NCBI GenBank assembly: GCA_963793025.1
Contig: CAWBYL010000009.1
Coordinates: 186,001-250,000, forward strand
Direction of reading: 5' to 3'
DNA: 64,000 nt
From: CAWBYL01 sp963793025
Lineage (GTDB): Bacteria > Actinomycetota > Acidimicrobiia > Acidimicrobiales > Acidimicrobilacustridaceae
The notes below the pieces were generated by a model. The model did not search any database. It saw nothing but the letters and a program-made list of their open reading frames with translations, and was not told the origin of the DNA. The position numbers were made by a program, and so were the translations under genes. Below are positions 44,192 through 52,535 of this stretch, in pieces; positions within the stretch are counted from its first letter, which is position 1; every line of letters starts with the position of its first letter.

Positions 44192-45127
44192 ATGCGATCT
44201 TTCACCGCCGCCGAGCTCCAGACCGCCTCCGACGAGGCCGGCATGCTTTTTCCGGACTACGTCCTGGAACAGCTGGTCGCGGCCATCGACGCCGGCAAGC
44301 ACGTCATCCTCACCGGTCCTCCGGGCACCGGCAAGACCACCCTGGCCTACATCGCCGCCGACGTGGCCCGCCAGGCCATGTTCTGCACCGGCTATCTCCC
44401 CACCACGGCGACGAGCGAGTGGACCACGTTCGAGACCATCGGTGGTCTCCAGCCGACCCCCGAGGGGCTGATCTACCGGCCCGGCCTGTTCATCGACGCC
44501 ATCGAGTCCGGGCGCTGGCTCGTGATCGACGAGCTCAACCGGTCGAACTTCGATCGGGCCTTCGGGCAGCTCTTCACCGTGCTCTCCGGATCGGCGGTGG
44601 TTCTCCCGTTCAAGCGCAAGGGCAGCCGCGATCCCATCTCCCTCGTGCCCGCCGGCATCGAGCCGCCGGAGAAGACCGAGGTCATCCGGGTCCCGGCCAA
44701 CTGGCGCATCATCGCCACCATGAACGTCTTCGACAAGAACCTGCTGTTCGACATGAGCTACGCCCTCATGCGCCGGTTCGCCTTCATCGAGGTGGGCACG
44801 CCCTCCGACGAGGCCTACGAGAAGCTGCTCGAGGGATCAGGCGGCGTGGTTGCCAAGCTGCTCCCGCTGCGCCAGTTCACCGATCTCGGGCCGGCCGTCT
44901 ACATCGACGCGGCGCGCTACGCCACCCGCCGGGCCAAGGACGGCCCCACGCCCTCACGGCTGCTGTACGAGGTCTTCTACGCCTACTTCCTGCCCCAGTT
45001 CGAGGGCATGGAGGACCGCCGAGCGACCACGCTGTACCGCGTGGTGGCCCAGCACCTCGACCCGCCCGAACGAGCCGAGGCCCAACGGACGATCCGTGAG
45101 GTCCTCGGCGTCGATCTCGCCGTCTAG
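44192..45127 (+). CDS. McrB-like AAA+ ATPase
   Basis: A 311-residue AAA+ protein with Walker A GPPGTGKT at 42-49, Walker B LVIDELNRSNFDRAFGQL (Asp113, Glu114), sensor-1 ATMNVFDKN at 175-183 and the arginine finger in ALMRRF at 192-197. The DELNRSN and ATMN signatures are those of the McrB branch of the MoxR/McrB clade. It lacks any N-terminal DNA-recognition domain, so it is only the motor. It follows the cysteine-cluster gene by 4 bases and precedes a DUF2357-like gene by 4 bases. Confidence 0.88.
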   Translation: MRSFTAAELQTASDEAGMLFPDYVLEQLVAAIDAGKHVILTGPPGTGKTTLAYIAADVARQAMFCTGYLPTTATSEWTTFETIGGLQPTPEGLIYRPGLFIDAIESGRWLVIDELNRSNFDRAFGQLFTVLSGSAVVLPFKRKGSRDPISLVPAGIEPPEKTEVIRVPANWRIIATMNVFDKNLLFDMSYALMRRFAFIEVGTPSDEAYEKLLEGSGGVVAKLLPLRQFTDLGPAVYIDAARYATRRAKDGPTPSRLLYEVFYAYFLPQFEGMEDRRATTLYRVVAQHLDPPERAEAQRTIREVLGVDLAV

Positions 45128-45131
45128 GCCG

Positions 45132-46148
45132 ATGAGCGACGCCGCCCCTGAGGCGCCATCGGCCGGCGACGACTTCTCTCGGCTCTACGACCGCCTGGGC
45201 CGGCCCTTCGAGGTCGTCCCCACGCTGGCCGCACTCGTCGGGCTCACGCCCAACGCCATGTCCCAGCTCCTCGGCGTCTCCGTGGCCACCTCCCCCGAGG
45301 CCGAGCTCCTGGTCGCCGGCATGCACAAGACGGTTCGGGGCCTGGCCACGTCGCTGCAGGCCCACAACCAGCGCTGCATCGGCGAGCTACGGGGTCCGGT
45401 GGTGTGGAGCGAGACCATGTCGGCCCGGGCGTCGAGCTTCGGGGACCGCGATCTGTTCATCTGCGCCACGCCGTCGCGGGCCTACGACATCGATGAGAAC
45501 CGGGTGCTGGTGGCGGCGCTGTCGGCGGTGCAGAAGGCCGGGCGGGCCGCCACCGAGAACGTCAAGGGCCCGTTGGACGACCCGACCCTGCGCACGGCCC
45601 GGCGGGTCGCCGGCGAGGCCGCCCACTGGCTCGATCACCCGTCGCTCTCCCCGATCACCCGCACCAAGGTGGGGGCCCGCGCCCTGCGGCGCACCCGCTC
45701 GGGCAAACACCGCAAGCAGTACCAGGCCGCCCTCGACCTGCTGGATCGGGTGGCCGAGCCCCTCACCGCCGAGCAGGTCGGGCGCTGGTGTGATCGCCGC
45801 ACGCGGGCTCAGCACCACGTGCTGATCGGTCTGGTCGACCGCCTCGAGGGCGGTGGGCGCCGCAAGCTCCCCGACTTCCGGGCCGAGCGGGGGGCCCTGC
45901 TCGCCGGACCCATCCAGTACCACCACGGTCGGGGGCTGGGTGACCGGCGCACGGTCTCGGGCATCGTCGTCGGACCGCTCCTCCTCGACGTCCCCCTGCG
46001 TACCGGTACCACGGACAGGGATCAGGCTGCGACGGAACTGTCCCAACGCAGTGGTGGACGCCCCTCGATGGTCATCTTCGACGACGACGACCTCGATCGG
46101 GCCGTGGTGCGGGCCGTGGAGCTGGCCGGCGCCGACCGCGCCCGCTGA
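45132..46148 (+). CDS. McrC/DUF2357-like protein without a recognisable nuclease motif
   Basis: A 338-residue protein. RGPVVWSETMSARA at 87-100 and YDIDENRVLVAAL at 118-130 resemble the RGrIxWxxTi and YDxxENxLL blocks that I recall for DUF2357/McrC-type partners of McrB ATPases. The rest is helical and basic, then ends in a possible beta domain (GIVVGPLLLDV, GRPSMVIFDDDDL). I see no PD-(D/E)xK nuclease signature. Assignment rests on these blocks and on adjacency to the McrB-like gene. It could be the ATPase's effector or regulator. Confidence 0.6.
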   Translation: MSDAAPEAPSAGDDFSRLYDRLGRPFEVVPTLAALVGLTPNAMSQLLGVSVATSPEAELLVAGMHKTVRGLATSLQAHNQRCIGELRGPVVWSETMSARASSFGDRDLFICATPSRAYDIDENRVLVAALSAVQKAGRAATENVKGPLDDPTLRTARRVAGEAAHWLDHPSLSPITRTKVGARALRRTRSGKHRKQYQAALDLLDRVAEPLTAEQVGRWCDRRTRAQHHVLIGLVDRLEGGGRRKLPDFRAERGALLAGPIQYHHGRGLGDRRTVSGIVVGPLLLDVPLRTGTTDRDQAATELSQRSGGRPSMVIFDDDDLDRAVVRAVELAGADRAR

Positions 46149-46154
46149 ACGGCC

Positions 46155-47993
46155 TCAGCGCTTGGTCGACCGACGGCGGTCGGACTCCTTGAGGATCCGT
46201 TTGCGCAGCCGCAGGGAGGCGGGGGTGACCTCGACCAGTTCGTCGTCGGCGATGAACTCGATGGCCGTCTCCAACGTCAGATCGCGGGGCGGGGTGAGCT
46301 TGACCGCCTCGTCGGCGGCGTGGGTGCGGATGTTGGTCTTCTGCTTCTCGCGGATGATGTTGACCTGCATGTCGTCGGCCCGGGCGTTCTCGCCGATCAC
46401 CATGCCCTCGTAGACCGCCTCGCCGACGCCGACGAACATCTCGCCCCGCTCCTGCAGGTTGCCCAGGGCGTAGCCGGTGGTGACGCCCATGCGGTCCGAG
46501 ATCATGGCCCCGCCCTTGCGGGTGGGGAGATCTCCCACCCAGGGGATCCAGCCGGCGTGGTGCTGGTGCATCAGGGCTGTCCCCCGCGTGGCGGTGAGCA
46601 GCTGGGACCGGAATCCGATCAGGCCTCGAGACGGTGCCTCGATGGTGACGACCGTGCGGCCGGTGTCGCCCGGGCGCATGTCGGTGACGCGGCCCTTCCT
46701 CGGCGCCAGAGCCTGGGTGACGGTGCCCACGTGCTCGTCGGGGACGTCGATGACGGCTCGTTCCAACGGCTCGTTGCGGTGGCCGTCGATCTCGCGGACG
46801 ATGACCTCGGGTCGGCTGACCTGCAGCTCGTAGCCTTCCCGGCGCATCGTCTCGATGAGCACGGCGAGCTGGAGCTCGCCTCGCCCGGCGACCTCGATCA
46901 CGTCGGGCGTGCTGGTCTGGTCGACCCGGATCGAGACGTTGCCCAGGACCTCCCGGTCGAGGCGCTCACGGAGGTGGCGGGAGGTGAGGTAGGTCCCCTC
47001 CTTACCGGCCAGCGGTGAGGTGTTGACGCCGAAGGTCATGCGCAGGACGGGCTCGTCGACGGTCAGGCGCGGCAGTGGCTTGGGGTTGGCGGGATCGGCG
47101 AGGGTGTCGCCGATCTCGACCTCGGGGAACCCGGCGACCACGAAGAGGTCGCCGGCGACGATCTCGTCGGCCTCGAGACGGCCGATGCCGGAGAAGCTCA
47201 TGAGTTGGGTGAGCTTGCGACGAAGGGGGTTCTGCCCCTCGTCCTCCTCGCACAGAGCGATCAGCTCGCCCCGGCGCATGGTGCCCTGCATGACGCGACC
47301 GATGGCCAGCCGGCCGAGGTAGTCGGAGGCGTCCAGGTTGGTCACGATGGCCTGGAGCGACCCTCGCGGGTCGCCCTGGGGAGCCGGTACCGTGGCCACG
47401 ATGGCCTCGAACAGCGCGGTCAGGTCGTCGTCGTCGCCCGGCATGCCGATGCCGGAGACGGCCTTTCCGTCGCGGGCGATGGCCGAGATCACGGGGAACT
47501 CGATCGACTCCTCGTCGGCGTCGAGGTCGAGGAACAGCTGGTAGATCTCGTCGAGGACCTCTTCGGGGCGGGCGTCGCTGCGGTCGACCTTGTTGAGCAC
47601 CACGACGGCTGGGAGATCGGCGGCCAGCGCCTTCGACAGCACGTAGCGAGTCTGCGGGAGAGGGCCTTCGGCGGCGTCGACCAGCAAGATCACGCCGTCC
47701 ACCATGGTCAGGGCCCGCTCCACCTCACCACCGAAGTCGGAGTGGCCGGGCGTGTCGACGAGGTTGATCCGCACGTCGTTCCAGGTGACTGAGGCGGCCT
47801 TGGCCAGGATGGTGATGCCCCGCTCGCGCTCCTGGTCGTTGGAGTCCATGACCCTGTCGACCAGGGCCTGGTGCTCACCGAATGTGCCGGTGGCCCGCAG
47901 CAGGGCGTCGACGAGCGTCGTCTTGCCGTGGTCGACGTGAGCGACGAGGGCGACGTTGCGAAGGGCGGTGGGGATTGCTTCGGCGGGGGGCAC
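46155..47993 (-). CDS. typA: translational GTPase TypA/BipA
   Basis: A 612-residue ribosome-binding GTPase of the EF-G superfamily. It has G1 AHVDHGKT near residue 17, G2 ERERGITI, G3 DTPGHSDF and G4 NKVD, then EF-G-like domains and the BipA C-terminal domain (ATRGTALMHQHHAGW, TTGYALGNLQERGEMF). It functions in ribosome assembly and stress adaptation. The GTG start lies downstream of a hairpin. It converges on the McrC-like gene with a 6-base gap. Confidence 0.96.
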   Translation of the reverse strand: MPPAEAIPTALRNVALVAHVDHGKTTLVDALLRATGTFGEHQALVDRVMDSNDQERERGITILAKAASVTWNDVRINLVDTPGHSDFGGEVERALTMVDGVILLVDAAEGPLPQTRYVLSKALAADLPAVVVLNKVDRSDARPEEVLDEIYQLFLDLDADEESIEFPVISAIARDGKAVSGIGMPGDDDDLTALFEAIVATVPAPQGDPRGSLQAIVTNLDASDYLGRLAIGRVMQGTMRRGELIALCEEDEGQNPLRRKLTQLMSFSGIGRLEADEIVAGDLFVVAGFPEVEIGDTLADPANPKPLPRLTVDEPVLRMTFGVNTSPLAGKEGTYLTSRHLRERLDREVLGNVSIRVDQTSTPDVIEVAGRGELQLAVLIETMRREGYELQVSRPEVIVREIDGHRNEPLERAVIDVPDEHVGTVTQALAPRKGRVTDMRPGDTGRTVVTIEAPSRGLIGFRSQLLTATRGTALMHQHHAGWIPWVGDLPTRKGGAMISDRMGVTTGYALGNLQERGEMFVGVGEAVYEGMVIGENARADDMQVNIIREKQKTNIRTHAADEAVKLTPPRDLTLETAIEFIADDELVEVTPASLRLRKRILKESDRRRSTKR

Positions 47994-48021
47994 GAGCGGT
48001 AGGTCCTATCGGTGGTGGTCT

Positions 48022-48048
48022 GCCACCCCGATCGGGATCAGGGGTGGC
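48022..48048. terminator. hairpin between a small zinc protein gene and typA
   Basis: Perfect 8-bp arms GCCACCCC (48022-48029) and GGGGTGGC (48041-48048) with an 11-base loop. It lies just past the stop of the small gene at 48050 and about 30 bases before the typA start, so it could end one transcript or structure the typA leader. Confidence 0.4.
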
Positions 48049-48049
48049 G

Positions 48050-48238
48050 CTAGCGGGGCCAGGCGTTCTCGTCGGCCTCTTTGTCGTACATGCACCACGA
48101 CGCGTGGTCGTGACCGGGATCGGCTCCGCACTCCGGACACGGTTCCGCATCGCGGGCGTCCAGGATCTCGTCCAGGTTGTCGTTGGTGCGTTTGAGTGCT
48201 CGGGCTTCTTCGAAGCGCCGATGTCGCCCCTTCTTCAC
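48050..48238 (-). CDS. small zinc-binding protein, function unknown
   Basis: A 62-residue charged protein. It has CPECG (residues 34-38), then HDHASWCMYD, giving Cys34, Cys37, His and Cys ligands for one zinc. The N-terminal half is a basic helix. The short frame is unlike its shadows in composition, and the metal pattern argues that it is real. It is transcribed toward typA. Confidence 0.65.
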   Translation of the reverse strand: MKKGRHRRFEEARALKRTNDNLDEILDARDAEPCPECGADPGHDHASWCMYDKEADENAWPR

Positions 48239-48312
48239 GGGTCAACTCCCGTCCAGTGAGATTGCCGGTGCAGTGTACCCGGGGGCCCTCACCGTCAGAT
48301 GCATGGCACCCG

Positions 48313-48318
48313 TAGGAT
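48313..48318 (+). promoter_or_regulatory. -10 box of a presumed leaderless promoter, GH13 gene
   Basis: TAGGAT, then 7 bases, then GTG 48326. Confidence 0.45.
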
Positions 48319-48325
48319 CTCCCGA

Positions 48326-49881
48326 GTGACTGCGCACCCGTGGTGGACGTCTGCCGTGGTGTACCAGATCTACCCCCGATCGTTCTCCGACAGCGATGGA
48401 GACGGCGTCGGCGATCTCTCCGGGATCACGCGGCGGCTCGATCACCTGGCTCGCCTCGGGGTCGACACCATCTGGCTGTCGCCCTTCTACCGCAGCCCGA
48501 TGCGCGATTTCGGATACGACATCTCCGACCACTGCGACGTCGATCCGGTGTTCGGGGACCTGGCCGACGCCGACGAGCTGGTCGCCCGGGCCCACGCCCT
48601 GTCTCTGCGGGTCATCGTGGACCTGGTCCCCAACCACACCAGCGACCAGCATCCGTGGTTCCAGGCCTCTCGTTCGTCTCGGACCGACCCGAAGCGGGAC
48701 TGGTACGTCTGGCGCGACCCGGCTCCCGACGGCGGCCCGCCCAACAACTGGACTGCGGCGTTCAGCCCGTCTCCGGCGTGGACCTTCGACGAGGTGACCG
48801 GGCAGTACTACCTCCACCTGTTCCTCCCCGAGCAGCCCGATCTCGACTGGGGGAACCCCGCGGTGGTCGAGGCCATGCAGGGGGTCATGCGCTTCTGGCT
48901 CGACCGGGGCGTCGACGGGTTCCGCATCGACGTGGTCCACGGCCTCGGCAAGGACCCCGAGCTGGCCGACGATCCCGACGACGTGGTCGGCGTGGCCCAC
49001 TGCATGCTCAACGACCGTCCCGAGACCCACCCCCACCTGCGGGACCTACGGAAGCTGCTCGACTCGTACCCCGGCGATCGCATGATGGTCGGCGAGGTCT
49101 ACCTGCTCGACACCGCCCAGGTGGTGCCGTACTACGGCGACGACGACGAGTTGCACCTGTCGTTCAACTTCCCGCCGCTGCTCACGCCGTGGGACGCCGA
49201 GCAGTGGCGCCTCCAGATCGAGAACACCAGCTCGCTGCTGGACCCGGTGGGGGCCTGGCCGACCTGGGTCCTGTCGAACCACGACAACCCCCGCCACCGC
49301 ACCCGCTACGGCGGATCCGAAGCCCGCGCCCGGGCGGCGGCGGTGCTGCTGTTGGGCCTCCGGGGCACGCCGTTCCTCTACGCCGGCGAGGAGCTGGGCC
49401 TGCTCGACGCCGAGATCGGTCCCGACGACGTCGTGCGATCCCGGCGGCCGTGACGGCTGCCGGGCCCCCATCCCGTGGGACCCGACCGGCCACCACGGCT
49501 GGCCCGGTGGCTCGTGGTTGCCGTTCCCTCCCGAGGCTGACCTGCGCTCCGCGGCCGACCAGTGGGCCGACCCGGCGTCGATCCTGCACCTCTACCGAAC
49601 GTCTGCTCACGGCCCGCCGGAGCTCGGACGCACTGCGGTGGGGCGACCAACGGCTTCTCGACGCCCCCCACGGGGTGGTGGCCTGGAGTCGCACCGACGC
49701 CGCTGATCGACGGGTGGTCGTGGTCAACTTCACCTCGGCCTCGATCTCGCTCGAGGGAACCGCGACCTTCGGGGTGGCGTCGGGTCTGGTCGTCGAGGTC
49801 TCGAGCGACGGAGTCGGCGAGGGGGCCGTGTTCTCCGGCCGCCTCGAACCCGACCAGGCCCTCGTCCTGCGCCCCTCCTGA
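48326..49881 (+). pseudogene. GH13 alpha-glucosidase (oligo-1,6-glucosidase type), frame broken twice
   Basis: From GTG 48326 the frame encodes VVYQIYPRSF, DLVPNHTS, nucleophile Asp in DGFRIDVVHGLG, acid/base Glu in MVGEVYLLD and LSNHDNPR, then stops at 49453. The expected continuation (DPGGRDGCRAPIPW, WLPFPPEADL) is in the next frame, and the C-terminal domain (LLTARRSSDALRW to the stop at 49881) is in the third. Deleting one base near 49436 and one A at 49598-49599 restores a single protein of about 517 residues. Catalytic residues are intact, so either the gene is newly inactivated or the assembly has two errors. Confidence 0.85.
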
Positions 49882-49956
49882 CCCCCACCCACCCGAACCG
49901 ACCCCACCCATCCGAACCGGTGGTGTGAGGAAGCGAGAGGGGATCTGGTCCGGGAG

Positions 49957-51129
49957 TCAGGTGAGGGAACGGTGGGAGCGTTCCTCGATGACCAGCTCGC
50001 CGTTGCCGGCAAAGGCCACGGCCGCCTCGCCGCCGACCAGGCGACGGATGGGCTCTCCCACGATCTCGGCCCGCCACCCCTTGGTGAGCCGGGCGTCGTC
50101 GTCGCCCCGCAGCAGCGCCTCGAGGTCGCCCCTCGTGGCGAGGAGTGTCCCGTCGAGCTGCAGGTCTCGGCCGAGCTGAGCCACCCAGGCCGAGATGAGC
50201 GCCACCGCCGGCCGCAGGTCCCGGTCGAGGGTGTTGGGTGCCGCTTCGTCGGACACGGGCACGGGCTCATCCAGTCCCCGCTTGACCGCGTCCAGCAGGT
50301 CGTTGGCCACGTCCTCGCGCAGACCCTTGTCGAGGCCGCGAATCCGTTCCAGGTCCCGTCGGTTGCGAGGGGGCCTCTGGGCGATCCCCACGACGGCCAT
50401 GTCGGCGAGCACGTAGCGCACCGGGATGTCGAGGGTGGCCGCCCTCCGCTCCCGCCACGCCGCCACCGCGCGGGCCACACCACGCGCCGGGCCCTTCAGC
50501 TGGCGGGCCTCCTTGATACGGCGCCACACCTCGTCGGGATTCCGCAGGCCGCGACCGCGCTGGCGCTGCACCTCGCACTCGTCGAGGGCCCATTGCAGCC
50601 GACCCCGCTTCTCGAGGTCGGACACCAGGTGGTCCCGCACGTCGAGCAGGTGGGCGACGTCGTTGGCCGCGTAGGTCAGCTGGTCATCGGTGAGCGGCCG
50701 CTGGAGCCAGTCGGTGAGTCGGTCAGCCTTGCCGACCCGAACGCCGAGGAGCTTCTCGTACACGGTGGCCAGCGAAGGCGTGCTGAGTCCGACGAAGCCG
50801 GCGGCGACCTGCGTGTCGAACAAGACGGCGGGGATGGTGCCGCAAGCCAGCTCGAGCACCTCGAGGTCCTGGTCGGCGGCGTGGAGCACCGCGGTGGCGG
50901 GACCGTCGAGGATCTCGGCGAACGGCGCCAGGTCGACGGCAACGGGATCGACCAGGACGAGCCGCTCCGGCCACGCCAATTGCACCAGCGCCAGCCGGGG
51001 GAAGTAGGTGCGTTCGCGATGGAACTCGGTGTCCAGGGCGTAGGCGGGCTCGTCGCGCAGGGCCTCGATGACCTCGGCCAGGCCGGCCGGCGTATCGACC
51101 AGACGATGAGGGGACCCGGCGGTGCCCAC
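49957..51129 (-). CDS. rnd: ribonuclease D
   Basis: A 390-residue DEDDy 3'-5' exoribonuclease. The catalytic Asp and Glu are in ALDTEFHRER near residue 33, the third Asp in VLHAADQDLEVL and the Tyr-Asp in LTYAANDVAHLL. Two HRDC domains follow. It trims tRNA and other stable RNAs. The downstream gap 49882-49956 contains two copies of a CCACCCAnCCGAACCG sequence and no clear hairpin. Confidence 0.94.
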   Translation of the reverse strand: MGTAGSPHRLVDTPAGLAEVIEALRDEPAYALDTEFHRERTYFPRLALVQLAWPERLVLVDPVAVDLAPFAEILDGPATAVLHAADQDLEVLELACGTIPAVLFDTQVAAGFVGLSTPSLATVYEKLLGVRVGKADRLTDWLQRPLTDDQLTYAANDVAHLLDVRDHLVSDLEKRGRLQWALDECEVQRQRGRGLRNPDEVWRRIKEARQLKGPARGVARAVAAWRERRAATLDIPVRYVLADMAVVGIAQRPPRNRRDLERIRGLDKGLREDVANDLLDAVKRGLDEPVPVSDEAAPNTLDRDLRPAVALISAWVAQLGRDLQLDGTLLATRGDLEALLRGDDDARLTKGWRAEIVGEPIRRLVGGEAAVAFAGNGELVIEERSHRSLT

Positions 51130-51133
51130 CCGG

Positions 51134-51460
51134 TCAGACGGGTTCGGAGCCGGTGACGACGGGCCGGCCCGACTCGATCCAGCCCTTGGTTCCGCCGGCC
51201 ACGTTGGTGGCGTCGATGCCCCGCGCCCGGAGGAACTCCACGGCCCGGGCGCTGCGGCCGCCCACGGCGCAGATCACCAGGACGGGCCGATCGCCGGAGA
51301 CGTCGTCGACCCGGTCGGGGATGGTGGAGAGGGGGATGTTGGCGGCCCCGGCCACGTGTCCGTCCTGGTACTCGTCGTCCTCGCGAACGTCGATGAGGGT
51401 CGGTTCCTCGCCGAGACGGGCGGCCAACGTGTCGATGTCGATCTCGGGTACGTCGGGCAC
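51134..51460 (-). CDS. single-domain rhodanese-like sulfurtransferase
   Basis: A 108-residue rhodanese. It has LIDVREDDEYQDGHVAGAANIPL at the front (read as LIDVRED and HVAGAANIPL) and the active-site loop CAVGGRSARA with catalytic Cys. Such GlpE-type proteins pass sulfane sulfur. It sits 4 bases before RNase D and 8 bases after the MobA-like gene on the same strand. It might feed sulfur to Moco or thiolation pathways, but that is only inference. Confidence 0.92.
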   Translation of the reverse strand: MPDVPEIDIDTLAARLGEEPTLIDVREDDEYQDGHVAGAANIPLSTIPDRVDDVSGDRPVLVICAVGGRSARAVEFLRARGIDATNVAGGTKGWIESGRPVVTGSEPV

Positions 51461-51467
51461 GGCCGTC

Positions 51468-52070
51468 CTAGCGGGGTCGGGGGTCGAGGACCGGGCCAGC
51501 GTAGCGGCGGAGGTCCTCCGGGCGATCGACGTCGGCCAGCGCCGCCGGGTCGAGGTCCGCGACCTCGATCACCGCGAGAGCTGCGAGCAGGCGACGAGGA
51601 GCCCGTTCGCCCGACGCGAAGCCGTCCTCCAACGCGGTGAGCGTGCGAGATGTCCGCCACACTGCGGTGAGCGGCTGGATCCGACCGTCGACGACGGCCA
51701 CGGCGACACCGGCTTCGGGTTCGGCGACCAGCGCCGCGACCAATCCCGCCGGAACCTCGGGGGTGACGACGGGCATGTCACAGGCGAGGACGGCGACCAG
51801 ATCGCTACCGGCGGCGCGCAGCGCGGTGATGGTGCCCCCCAGCGGTCCTTCGTCAGGGTGGGCGTCGGGGACCATCCGCAGCCCGAGGGCGCCCAGCGCA
51901 TCCGCGTTCCCTCCGACCGCGAAGACCTCCACGGCCCCGGCGCCGGCGAGAGCCCCCGCGGCGATGGTGACCAGAGCCCGTCGCCCTCCGACCTCCATCA
52001 GCGCCTTGTCGGCCCCCATCCGACGGGACCGCCCGCCGGTCAGGACGGCGCCGGAGAACGTGGCGGTCAT
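51468..52070 (-). CDS. MobA-like molybdenum cofactor nucleotidyltransferase
   Basis: A 200-residue GT-A fold nucleotidyltransferase. The signature LTGGRSRRMGADKALMEV is the GTP-binding LxGGxSxRMGxDK loop of MobA, and VLACDMPVV supplies the metal-binding Asp. MobA attaches GMP to molybdopterin. Sulfite-oxidase-fold enzymes such as the one at 35995 usually do not need the dinucleotide form, so it presumably serves other enzymes. The start ATG is 52068-52070, overlapping the DUF3151 stop. Confidence 0.85.
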   Translation of the reverse strand: MTATFSGAVLTGGRSRRMGADKALMEVGGRRALVTIAAGALAGAGAVEVFAVGGNADALGALGLRMVPDAHPDEGPLGGTITALRAAGSDLVAVLACDMPVVTPEVPAGLVAALVAEPEAGVAVAVVDGRIQPLTAVWRTSRTLTALEDGFASGERAPRRLLAALAVIEVADLDPAALADVDRPEDLRRYAGPVLDPRPR

Positions 52071-52522
52071 TCCTGGATGTCGGCGTCGGCCGGAGGCCAG
52101 GTCGGATCGCACTGGCGCAGGAACAGCTCGCATCGCTCGGCCTCGTCGTGCTCCCCGATGACGGCGGCCTGGCGGGCCAGCCCGGCGAGGCTCCGCAGGA
52201 ACCCCTGGTTGGTCGGATGGACCCAGCGCACGTAGCCCGACCCGCGCCACCCGTTGGCCCGCAGCGAGTCCAGGCCGCGGTGGTAGCCGACGCGGAAGGC
52301 GGCGTAGGCCTCCACGTCGTCCCGGGCGTTCGCCCCCAGGGCCGCCCACGCGGCGCTCCAACGGGGATGGGCGGCGGCCACCGCCGCCACCGCCGCGCGC
52401 CTCGACTCGGCCGGGGCGGCGACAGCCTGGGCCAGCGCGTGGCGGGCCTCGGCCGGCTCCTCGGGCAGGATCGTCTCCGGCGGACCGGAGGGAGTGAGGG
52501 AGACGGGCCGTGATTCGCTCAT
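52067..52522 (-). CDS. DUF3151 family protein
   Basis: A 151-residue helical protein of a family restricted to actinobacteria. It has PPETILP near residue 13, then AAHPRWSAAWAALGA, YHRGLDSLRANGWRG and HPTNQGFLRSLAGLA with ERCELFLRQCDP, all as I recall for DUF3151. Function unknown; the helical pairs look TPR-like. The ATG at 52520-52522 has TAGCGT 7 bases upstream. Confidence 0.88.
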   Translation of the reverse strand: MSESRPVSLTPSGPPETILPEEPAEARHALAQAVAAPAESRRAAVAAVAAAHPRWSAAWAALGANARDDVEAYAAFRVGYHRGLDSLRANGWRGSGYVRWVHPTNQGFLRSLAGLARQAAVIGEHDEAERCELFLRQCDPTWPPADADIQE

Positions 52523-52529
52523 TGGGGTC

Positions 52530-52535
52530 ACGCTA
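52530..52535 (-). promoter_or_regulatory. -10 box of a presumed leaderless promoter, DUF3151-mobA; overlaps the upstream stop
   Basis: TAGCGT on the minus strand, 7 bases before the ATG at 52522. Its first three bases are the TAG stop codon of the alpha/beta hydrolase gene. Confidence 0.45.

Noticed and set aside
49518..49706. Independent small genes in the GH13 region
   Set aside because: These frames hold parts of the GH13 protein and are explained by the two single-base shifts.
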